DNA from: Aplectana chamaeleonis
Lineage: Eukaryota > Nematoda > Chromadorea > Rhabditida > Cosmocercidae
Reading direction: 5' to 3'
Length of the DNA stretch: 64,000 bases
NCBI GenBank assembly: GCA_029168955.1
Contig: JAPDOI010000293.1
Coordinates: forward strand, 62,001-126,000
The position numbers and the translations under genes are program-made. Shown here one piece after another: positions 54,589 through 64,000 of this stretch. Each line of letters begins with the position of its first letter. Position 1 is the stretch's first letter. The notes beneath the pieces are model-generated. The model saw nothing but the letters and a program-made list of their open reading frames with translations. It ran no database searches and was not told the origin of the DNA.

Positions 54589-55029
54589 TTAAGTCTAATC
54601 TAGAACCTTTCTCTAAAACGCTTGCAGAGCACTCCAATTGGTATAAATAAACGCCCAACCAAAAATGCGAACAAGCCCAAACCCATTCAGTCTGGGCAGC
54701 GTATGGAAAACGTGAATTCCTCCAAACTTTGCCTAGGACGGTAGTTTTGGACGTTGAACACAGATCCGTTTCCGGATTTTCCGAAGACTAATGCGCTTTT
54801 TGGAAGGTACAAAAAGCACAAAAAACGACCTTTTTAGACTTGACGCTTCTTGGAACCTGCAGCTCGGGGCGGGATACTGCGCATTCTTACTACTGAGCCC
54901 CAAGAGATACTAACGATACTAGTCGTTTTCGCAGATGCGTTTACTACTCTAAACACTTCCCTTGTGAGCGTATTCAAACGTTGCCAACATTCTTCTAAAA
55001 GCACACCAAAGCTTCGATAGGACATTTGG

Positions 55030-55375
55030 ACTACGGTCATGCAGGATGCGACTCGGTGCAACGAGGGGTCGTGAAAGATCTAAATTTTTTTTGTGAAAAA
55101 ATGGAAATGGGGGGGATTCTAAAAATTTTTTGTATACAACAGGTGGGGGATAGTAAAAATTGCATCTGACTACGCAACTGAATCTGGATCTGATCATATC
55201 CCGTCCAACTTCGGTTTTTTAACCGATCATGAGGTGTCCGAAGATGATTTGGTGTTTGCGTCATCACGGCTCAAGTTAGGTTTTCTCTTTTCTTTTCAAA
55301 TTTATTTTTTCAGTGGAGGTCGTAAAAGTTTTAGAAATTTTCACAGAATTTTGGTCAACAGAGGGACTCAAACGT
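55030..55375. mobile_element. MITE family F copy
   Basis: GCGACTCGGTGCAACGAGGGGTCGTGAAAGATC..CAACTGAATCTGGATCTGATCATA..ACCGATCATGAGGTGTCCGAA..AGGTCGTAAAAGTTTTAG. It aligns with 35175-35510 in the same orientation. Confidence 0.6.
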
Positions 55376-57290
55376 GATACGGGCCCTTCAAGGCTTATAC
55401 GATGATATTTACGGGAAGTCGAGATTCGAACATTTACGAAATTTGTGAAGGTATTACATAAGGTGGCTGTCACGAGTGAACTGAGGTTTTTTTTTCATGA
55501 AAAAATCAAAATTGATAAATAATTGACAGAACAAAAACTATTGAGAGGAAACTTGTCAATATTCAATAGCAGCAAAGTTTTGCAGCCGGAACTCGTTTTG
55601 TGGGGCGGAAAAGGCCGAAGATGCAAATTCACAAAATTCGCAAAAAATCAGCGATTACGCTCCGTCAGGATTTCCAGCAACCACCATTAACAAGCCTTCA
55701 TAAGGCTCGAATGTCCTATCAACTTCGCAACTTTGAAGGTTTGACCCTAATTAAACAGAAGAGCTCAACGATCAGCATATAATTCGAGTACTACGAGGTT
55801 TTCTCATAAGGAAGGAAACATTAAATAGAAAATAATTTCTGCTTATGAGCGAAATATCCCACATGATCGGAACACAACCGCGGAAAGTTCGAAAAATTGT
55901 AAAGGTCGAGTGGAGGGAAACTTTTCCGACAACCTAGTATAAATGTTGATAGTCACACTTTCTCCGCCATGATGAGGACCTATCCCCTTCCATATTGATT
56001 GAAACCGAGAAAAGTTCGAGTATGTTCTGACAATCGGAAAATTTTGATTTTTTCAAATTTTTTTTTTGGATTACTCTCATTTCAAAATATGATGACAATA
56101 TTCCACTTTCCGGACTACGGAGGTATGAAACATTGCCGACCCCAAATTTTAGGGGAGGTCATTTGTGGAACTGAATGCTGTTACGATGTCCGTTTCCTTT
56201 TTTTCTTGGGAAGATGAATGCCCGCGTTTGTAGATTTGGTTTAGCAACGACGAGACCAGTCAAAGGTTTCGAAGCCGGGATCGCAGTTTTAGCTGCCGTA
56301 CCTACCCACTCAGGCTTATAAATCTTTGGGACCAGAGACTAGACCGAGTTACACACACTACATCGCCTCAGTAGTCCTTTGGACTAGACATTTACATGAT
56401 ACGCACCTTCTCTTCACAAGAGCGACAACCATTTAGCTACTTCCCCTGATCGCAAAAACATCCTAGAAAATGTCTTATATTCTCCTTTCACTTGAACTAG
56501 TGCACTCTATAGCAATTATATAACCGCTCCAAGAATGTGGGCATTTTTTTGGCCGCGTTGAATGACAATCTCCTTCCGCATTGACGAGAAACGGAAAACG
56601 GCGGAACCGCACCAATCATTTCTCAGAACTTGTTCACAACTTTCTCATCACGAAACCACTGCTCCACATTTCACCCTATCCCAGCTGAGAATCGATAGTA
56701 CATCGTCTCCGAAAAAAAAACCCAAGCGCCACGCTCCCTCTTTCCCTGAGTGCACCTGTCCTCAATACATTCCCGTCTCATCGTTACCTTTGCAAGGAAA
56801 AAATCATTGCGATGCGGAGTCAAAAGAGAACTGATATATTGTGCTCATAAATAGATCGGCGAGAAATATGCGAATCCCGAAACTGTAATGTACTGTGGAC
56901 CGCAATTTTCCTTCACATTAACTTAACGACGTCGTTTCTGCCAGATGCTTTATGAGACGATAAACCGACTTTGCACAGAACACTCGGCCGAAAATTCAAA
57001 CAGCAAAGTCAGTCAGACTATTGGTTCTATGTGAACTTGGCTAACCCGCTACGACAAGACCTGTCAAAAGTTTCAAAGCCGAGATCGCAATTGCGTACTC
57101 GCTAAAGACGCATTCATAACTTTTCGCTTCGACTTCAAGACCAATAAAAATGCCGCGCTCTGAAATCGCATTTCAAATCGTCGAGCGACTTGGGATCGCT
57201 CGTAGGGACGCAATTGAGTGTGAAACATGACGGAGATTTGCGGACAACGCTGCGAGATTGAGTGTGGAGTCTGCAATTTGGGGCCGGATA
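55376..57290. other. unannotated stretch
   Basis: Short motif-free ORFs only. The plus-strand ORF at 56562-56834 is not supported by splice context. No RNA gene is seen. Confidence 0.3.
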
Positions 57291-57299
57291 CCCTACGTC

Positions 57300-57560
57300 T
57301 CGACGAAAAATTACGGCCTAGTCGCTTCGACTAGAAGAATCGCTTCTATCATAGAAGCGACGCGACTAGTCGAAGCGACCTAACAAAATCAAGCAGGTCG
57401 CTTCGACCAGCTATAAGATACCTCGGCGATACCGACTGAAACTGCGAACTGTTCCAACCTGTCGCGACTCAGTGCAAGATCTGTTGACGCGACGGGTTTT
57501 GTAATTGTTGGCAGTGCCGCGACTAGTCGAAGCGACCAGCCATGAATGGGGCTTAACGGC
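57300..57560. repeat. cluster of CGACTAGTCGAAGCGAC palindromes
   Basis: GTCGCTTCGACTAG and its inverse CTAGTCGAAGCGAC occur five times in both orientations. An AGAATCGCTTCTATCATAGAAGCG hairpin lies at 57333-57362. Confidence 0.7.
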
Positions 57561-57598
57561 GCAGACGACACTTAAAGGCATGACAAACGGATACGGAA

Positions 57599-57690
57599 CG
57601 CTTGTAGACCGAGCGGTGGATATAGAACTCCTGCAAGATCACCTGGGCTTTCACGGATTGTGAATTCGAGTCCCGGAGATCCATTGCGGA
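57599..57690 (+). ncRNA. tRNA-like sequence (SINE head or tRNA pseudogene)
   Basis: GACCGAGCGGTGGATA resembles the D-arm/A box of type II tRNAs, and GAATTCGAGTCCC about 45 bases later resembles the B box/T arm. A full cloverleaf with paired acceptor arms is not evident, so a functional tRNA is unlikely. Confidence 0.35.
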
Positions 57691-57699
57691 CTGTCCTAA

Positions 57700-60060
57700 T
57701 TAATGAAGATCCATAGCAAACTGCCACATAAGGTGATGATCTTACCGAACAATATCGGCGAGTCTAACGAGGGCGCTACTCATGCAGCAAAGCTGGGCAA
57801 ACCGGGGGCGCTCACAACTTCTCAAAGTTGACTGCGGTTACCGGAGGGTTAGTCGGCCCTCTACAGGCCGAGATGAATTCGTCGGTCAAATCAAATGCAA
57901 TAACTGCATTTCCAGTCGTATCGCTAGCAGCAACGGACGTGTCGCGTTGATAGCGACAAAGATCCGAAAGGAAAGACTGACAGCATCGAACAAATTCCCA
58001 TAGGAAGATTATGTTGATGATCACCTCATGTAGCCAATTTAACAGCAAGTCGAGCCTTCAAATAGCACGGTACTGACCCGACATCGTCTCCACGATGGAA
58101 GCAAATGACGGCCAGATCCCTGGGAGGCCTTGCCGAGTACACTAGTGGCTACGGGTCCACTTGCCGCTATTGTCTAAGATAGCACTCTCACAGTATGGCC
58201 GCGACGACAACATAATCCGCGAAATAGGGATCGGTACCAGATCTGATGCACCGGAGCGACGGCCCTAGCTTCATAGTTGTGAGGTGGGTGTAAAGGTCAA
58301 GAAGGTCAAGCTCTTCAAGCAGCGCCTACAACCCTCGATCGCCACATTCCACTTGATGGAAGGGGAAGCCTAACGCAGACCGAGCCTGAAGGAGGTCTGA
58401 CCAGATTCCTAATGCATACAACCACGTGCCGCACCCTGTCATGCAAGAATACTGAGCTCCCACAGTCCATCAAGTGAATCACGAGCTTTTATTGAGTCGT
58501 CTGCCAGACTCCGAGCTTCTTGGGGCAAACGTGAGACCACAAGCTTGCACAACCTTTAGAGGTAGACCACGAGATCTCATTATACCCTTCGAGCAGATTA
58601 TGAACTCCCATAAGGACACAGAAAGGTTGGGCACTTCCATGGTCCCGACAGCAGACAACTGAATTTTTACAGAACTCCTATGTAACCAAAGGAGTTGCGA
58701 AGAATTTGCAAAACAAGGAAACGCACATACATCGAAGGTTGCAGGGAATCGTATAACTATGGAAGAATCGCATCCCATGACCGAACATATCATGAACTTA
58801 CGTGGATACACCTTATATTGCTCATCCAAGAAGTTACTCAGAAAAGAGTTGAACGTTACAACTTCGAAAGGTGGACCATAAACAGTACTTGTGGAATCGC
58901 CCGGCAGGTTGCGCACTTCTTTGAGACCGAGGTTATGGGGATGATCACGGACTTTCACAGCTCTCCTCGCTCGGCTGATCCCATAATTTCAAGATCTCGC
59001 TCGCAATCGTGAAAAATCCGGAGCGATTATATTGATCGTGGCATCCCATAAGTTCAGCGAACGTATCGCAAACTTTCACGAACTCATCTGCCGGGCATCG
59101 GACATTGATAGGAGTACGGAAGAATGATGAACCTCCAGTGAAACTCTAGCTGGCCCCGTTCGGAAGTCAGTGGGCTCCTATAAAGTCGCCTAGGGTGCGT
59201 TTCAAGATCATTTCCATGGTAAAAAGCGTCCATTGAATCGTAGCCACGGCCACGTGGGAGCAATTTTCAGTTAAAAATCGCATCCATGGAGAGCAGACTT
59301 GTCCATGGTGAGGTCGCTTTACCTCCCACAGCGCCGTGGGAACGTTCTTGGAACGCACCCCTGGAAGACTAAGGACTACCTAGTGTCACTGGAAGGACTA
59401 CGGATAGTCACAAACCAGCAAGACAGTCTGGAGTTTATTGCAACAAACCGAAAAGGATTCCTGTAAATTCCGCACAACTTCTTCGACCAACAAGACTTTA
59501 GATGGCAGAGAAGCACGAAGAAAACGCTGAAACGAGAGACACAACACCACAGCGCCAGCAGTTCCCATCACAGATGGCCTTGTGTGAGCTTGTGTAACAG
59601 GTGACGCCAAAGGGCAGCGCTTCGAAACATCCTCTCACTTTTCGGATGCATAAAAAGTCCATGATGTTTCATGATTTATCGAAGCATTTTTGGTCGGCCG
59701 AAAGGGCAACAGTAATCCCATGACGTCTACGACGCGTGTCCAATAATGAACTGCATTCTACTCCATTGAAAGCCCAGATAATATAATGGTTAAACTGAAG
59801 CAGTATTTTCACGTTTTAAGAGTCAAAGGAATCGAACTTTTATTTATTCATTCACTTTTGTTTTCTTTTATTCATTTATTATATTATTTTATATTTTACT
59901 TTAAATTTTTTCATTTACTTGATCATTCTTTAGTTTTTTTTGTAGTTTGAAATTAACCTTGTTTGCTTGTTGTTGCTTGAATTGTATGAAGACAAAGGGA
60001 AATGTTCCGCCCTTGTCTTCAGACAATTCATATCCCGAGCTATCCTCGGCTCCTCAGTGA
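57700..60060. other. unannotated stretch with balanced base composition
   Basis: The composition is less repetitive and more GC-balanced than its surroundings. A 159-codon minus-strand frame (58958-58479) and its plus-strand partners have no motif I recognise. It could be a very decayed retroelement polyprotein. No splice model could be defended. Confidence 0.25.
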
Positions 60061-60160
60061 AGAGGGCAATTAGTGCAGAATTATATTGGAAAAATCATTA
60101 ACAGGTTGACAACGTTTTCAACGTCAATACATTATATTGACGTTGAAAAGCTTTTAAAAC

Positions 60161-60239
60161 AGAGAGAAAAGAAGATAGAGCAAGAGCAAGAGCAAGAGCA
60201 AGAGCAAAAGCAAAAGGAAGACGAACACGAAGAGGAAGA

Positions 60240-60277
<38 letters not shown>

Positions 60278-60960
60278 AACGACGACGACGACGAGGACGA
60301 GGATGAGGAAGGCGGAGAGGGAAAGAGGAAAAGGGGAATGACAGAGGAGGGAGGGAGAGGAAGAGGAAGGCGGAAGAGGGAAAGAGGAAAAAGGGGAATA
60401 GAAGGAAGAGGAAGAGGAAGAGAAGAAAGAGGAAGCGGAAGAAGAAAGAGGAAGAGGAAGAGGAGAGAGAGAGAGGTAGAGGGTGAGAGAGGAAGAGGAA
60501 GCGGAAAGGGGAAAGAAGAAGAAAGAGAGAGGAGAGGAGAGAAAGAGAGAGGGGAGAGGGAGAGGAGAGAGGGAGAGAGAGGAGAGAGGGAGAGGGAGAG
60601 AGGGGGAGAGGGAGAGGGAGAGGGAGAGGGAGAGGGAGAGGGGAGAGGGGAGAGAGGGAGAGGGAAGAGAAGAGGGAGAGAGGAAGAGGAAGAGGAAGAG
60701 GAAGAGGAAGAGGACGTGGAAGAGGAAGAGGAAGTGGAAGAGTGGAAGATGAAGTAAAAAGAAGAAGAGGAGGAACGAGTAGAGGAAGAAGAAGAAGAGA
60801 AAAAGAAGAAAAAGTAGAAGAAAGGGTAGAAGAAAAGAACAGGAAGAAGAAGAGGGAAAAGGAGAGCATCAGGAAGAGGAGAAAAGATAAGGATGAAGCG
60901 AAAAGTGAAAAAATGATAACAAGGACAATATTGAGAGGGGAGAAAGCGAATTAAAAGATG
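60161..60960. repeat. polypurine tract (GAGGAA/GAGAGG)n
   Basis: The plus strand is almost entirely A and G for about 800 bases, with a (GA)n run at 60245-60272 and long GAGAGGGAGAGG mirror repeats at 60540-60680. Long ORFs on both strands (Glu/Arg-rich and Ser/Leu/Pro-rich) are a consequence of the composition and are not genes. Confidence 0.9.
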
Positions 60961-62023
60961 AAAAAGACTCCGAGGAGAAAAACGTGTATAACAAGACGAA
61001 AAAGGTTGGAAACAGAGAAAGAAGAGGAAAAAGAGGCTGGCAAGGAAGAAAAGAAGAGGAAGTGGGATCTTGGGGATATAAGGGAAAAAATGAGTGAGAA
61101 AGTTCAAGCAATGAGCGGCCCTCTACACAGCAAACTGTGTCTCCTCGGGAAGGATGTCCAAGCGTGTCACCATCTGCTGCACTGGGTAGGCTATACTTCA
61201 TCCGAAAAAATTCACGGCGCTCAATTATCGCTTCAAAGGCGTGACGATCATCAGCGGTAAGGTCGAATACACCAGAAATCTCTGCACTTCCAGTCAACAG
61301 CTCTGGCCGCGAGGGAGTGCTTCAATGAAAAAATTGACAGATGCGCAAATGTTGCGTTGTTTCTGACGCACAAACGTTCACCAAATAACTTTTACCATAT
61401 ATCCCAGTTTGAAAATCTTTCCTATCAGACTTCACCTGAAGCCTAGCTTGCTCAGACGAGTGCGGGTGGAGCAATCAGCGGAGCGATGGGACATAGCAAG
61501 ATACAACAGTGTTAAGGAGATTCCAACATGATAAGCCCTATGAGCCCTACTTCGACCGGCTCAAAATGAGAAAGCTAGGCTATACACTCGGAATGATTTG
61601 GTGTAATGCTCTCAAGAGGCAGGATGCTCGCGGAGCAGTGACAAGAAGCGCTATTTTCGCTGAACACGGCCGAGTTCGATCCAGCGTAAGGCATGTCCTG
61701 GTTATCGGCCCGTCGCAAACTCTCCTAACGTTGGAAACTTTTGCGACCCCTCCCCTTATACCACACGTAGAGAGTAAACTGTACTAGAATTTAATTATGT
61801 GCAGAAAAATAGATATATGTAAGAAAAATTTCCAAAAATGAGGTCTTTTTGGCGATAACTTTGATATAATACGCGTTTTTCTAGTCTCCAGGTGCATTAA
61901 GTCATAACAGCGTTTTTTTGGCAACTTTGACGCCCCGGAAGACACACTCATCGTCTTCCGCTCGGCTGCAAAAGGTCGGAGGTTCATGATGACCAGTAAA
62001 AGCCCTGCGCCCTCCCCCCTTCC

Positions 62024-62175
62024 TCAAGGGTCGCTTATTTTTCCGCCGCGGGGCGGCGAGGCGAAGTGCATTCTTATAATATTGATCGTGCCGCGCTGCG
62101 TGATCAATATAGTAGAATTGCACTTCGCCGCGTCGCTAGGCGGCGGAAGTATAAACGACCCCTCAGGACCTAAAA
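62024..62175. mobile_element. foldback element, family D, best copy
   Basis: The left arm (AGGGTCGCTTATTTTTCCGC..GCGAAGTGCATTCTTATAATATTGATCG) and right arm (GATCAATATAGTAGAATTGCACTTCGCCGC..GCGGAAGTATAAACGACCCCT) are inverses over about 70 bases. No coding capacity. Confidence 0.7.
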
Positions 62176-62389
62176 TTACGGCCCCCCTTGGTTATGATAA
62201 GCCAGGGTGCTTGACCCTGGTTCGATCTTCGCACAAGATCCACCAAACCTTCTTTATCTATAGAGACGATGAACCAAAGCTACAGTTAGCCTACAGAAAC
62301 GAACTTTGTTGAATAACAAAGAGGACCAAAACGGTGTTGAGGCTCCAGAGGAATGAGGACACAGGGCTTCAAAGTATAGTTGTACAATT

Positions 62390-62860
62390 TCGAACAAAAA
62401 TGTCGAACGAACGAAAATCGAAATTTTTTTCGTTCGAACAAATTTCAAACGAACGAAAAATGAAAAAATTTCGTTCGAAAAAATTTCGAACGAACGAAAA
62501 TTGAAAAAATTTCGTTCGAAAAAATTTCGAACGGACGGATTTCGAAAAACTTTCGAAATTTCGGAGATCGAACGAACGAATTCGAAACTAATCAAAATTT
62601 TGATTTTTTTCGAAATTTCGTATTTTTTTCGAAAATCGTCGAAAAGTTCGAATTTTTTTCGAAATTTGTCAGAAATTTTGAATTTTTTCAAAATTTGTTC
62701 GAAAGTATTCCGAACGAACGAATTTCGAAAAATTTTCTAATTTTCGAAATAGAAAAATTTTCGTTCGAAAAATTTTCGAACGAATGAGTATTTAAAAAAT
62801 TTCGTTCGACGAATTTTCGACAAACGAAAACCAACGAAAAAAATTTCGAAAATTCCGTTC
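62390..62860. repeat. TTCGTTCGAA-rich array
   Basis: Repeats of AACGAACGAAAATTTCG and AATTTCGTTCGAAAAAATTT fill the stretch. Because TTCGAA and CGTTCG are palindromic, both strands look alike. ORFs here are artefacts. Confidence 0.8.
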
Positions 62861-63169
62861 GTGTACAATTATGCTTCAAAGGTTTCCCGGGTTCCCAGAA
62901 GGTTTGTTGAAGATAGCCTTAAAATGAAATTCTGGAAGTTTCTTTCCTTTCAGGGTTCCTGTCCTTTGTCCACAGTTCCTGTCCTTATCCTGGGTCCTTT
63001 GATTTTTCGAATGATCCACCTAAAGATCCCGGAATCGTGGTTTTTGAAAGAATGAATACCTCTGCAAAACTGTTCCTTGGAATAAAAACACAAATTTTGA
63101 AAAATGACTCAAGTTTCCAAAAGAAGAAAAACAGACTTCACAGAAGTTTTCGAATAATAGTCGAAAACT

Positions 63170-63990
63170 ATTTAGAATGTTTCGCCATCTAAAATCGGGT
63201 ACCACGGCCCCAAACTGGCTTATCACCCAAAAAATCGAATATTCTGGGAAATTCAAAATGAATAGAATTTTCAAGAAAAACGAACGCTCCAGACCAAGAG
63301 CAAATCAAACACTTGAAAAAATCATAAATCTGAATGAATCGAATGAACGGATACATCCGTCTGAAATTATCCGAATATTTCAGAACTCACTCATTTTGAA
63401 TTTTCATCCGAAAATAATACTCGAACAGAGTGAAATCGCGGATGAATCGATAATTCGTAGAAACCAATAATTTGAGTTCAAAAAATAAAATATTCGAATA
63501 GGGTGAAAACTCAAATCCCATCAACCTAATATTCGCGTGAATCAAATTAAACCTTCGAATTTCAATAACTCGAATATTCAAATATCGTCGCCCGGATATC
63601 GTCAAATATTCGAAAACCCTAATAATTCGCAATGTATCGAATATCCGAATAGCCAAAGAATTCAGACTGTCGTATAAACCAAAATTCAGATAAATTTAGA
63701 ACCGATTACCTGAAAAAAATGTAGAATATATAAGTGAGGTGAACAGTCAAAAACCAGATGACTCGAGTATTCAAAAATTGTAAAATTTAAATTCCGAAAA
63801 ATCGAATATTAGAAAAAAGTCTGAATTAAAAAATCACAGTGAACCAAATGCTCAAAAATTGTTGCTTCAAATGGGCTTAGTATTCGGAAACACCAAGCAA
63901 TTTAAATTAACAAATAAAAAGAACATTCGAATTAAAAATCGAAATTCTGTGAGGAAAAATATTCTGAATTTCGAAAACTTTAGAATTCCA
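63170..63990. repeat. AT-rich CGAATATTCGAAA degenerate repeat
   Basis: Frequent CGAATA, ATTCGAA and TGAATCGAATGAA motifs, more degenerate than at 62390-62860. It runs to the window end. Confidence 0.5.
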
Positions 63991-64000
63991 AATGAACTAT

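Noticed and set aside
57599..57690. Functional tRNA gene
   Set aside because: A and B box-like sequences are present, but acceptor and anticodon arms do not pair convincingly.
58479..58958. 159-codon minus-strand ORF
   Set aside because: No recognisable motif, no splice context and an equally open opposite strand; not enough to call a gene.
60132..61107. Long ORFs of 245 and 317 codons on the minus strand and Glu/Arg-rich ORFs on the plus strand
   Set aside because: They are produced by the polypurine tract, which lacks stop codons by composition; no domain or biased conservation is visible.

Overview
The window looks like nuclear DNA from a clade V (rhabditid/strongylid-type) nematode. Two genes are split into many short exons with nematode-type TTTCAG acceptors. 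Their best recognisable relatives are C. elegans MEL-26 and GLD-4. The rest is dominated by small inverted-repeat transposons and non-LTR retrotransposon remnants. Introns are far larger than in C. elegans (one is about 10 kb), so a larger, repeat-rich genome such as a hookworm-like strongylid is more likely than Caenorhabditis. The species assignment is inference.

Host genes. (1) A complete mel-26 orthologue (MATH-BTB adaptor for CUL-3) lies on the minus strand from 35740 down to 11438 in ten coding exons. All ten exons join in frame to 375 codons. (2) The 3' half of a gld-4/TRF4-type non-canonical poly(A) polymerase gene lies on the minus strand from 47628 to 40662. Its catalytic exons were not found in the 16 kb to the right. 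From memory, the two C. elegans genes are ZK858.4 and ZK858.1, so the pair appears to be a conserved neighbourhood. (3) A SWIM/C2H2 zinc-finger gene or transposon-derived gene lies on the plus strand at about 28764-30441, inside the 10 kb mel-26 intron. (4) A possible 3'-terminal exon sits at the left edge (2-127).

Repeat landscape. 1-11400: a foldback element, two RTE retrotransposon tails, a tRNA-derived SINE, a run of TTAA-flanked MITEs placed end to end (4.8-8.2 kb) and a TCGA-rich tandem repeat. 11438-35740: mel-26, whose introns carry a CR1-type reverse transcriptase with a single nonsense codon, GC-rich satellites, a minisatellite, a possible solo LTR, a 1.6 kb composite inverted-repeat element, the SWIM gene, a 371 bp near-perfect palindrome with hammerhead-like cores, and nested MITEs. 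35741-40661: intergenic. 40662-47628: gld-4 with a MITE in one intron and a 1.1 kb foldback element in another. 47629-64000: repeats only, including tandem duplications, further TTAA MITEs, a purine-only tract of several hundred bases and AT-rich TTCGAA arrays. No tRNA, rRNA or CRISPR locus was seen. All calls come from reading the sequence; no database search was run.
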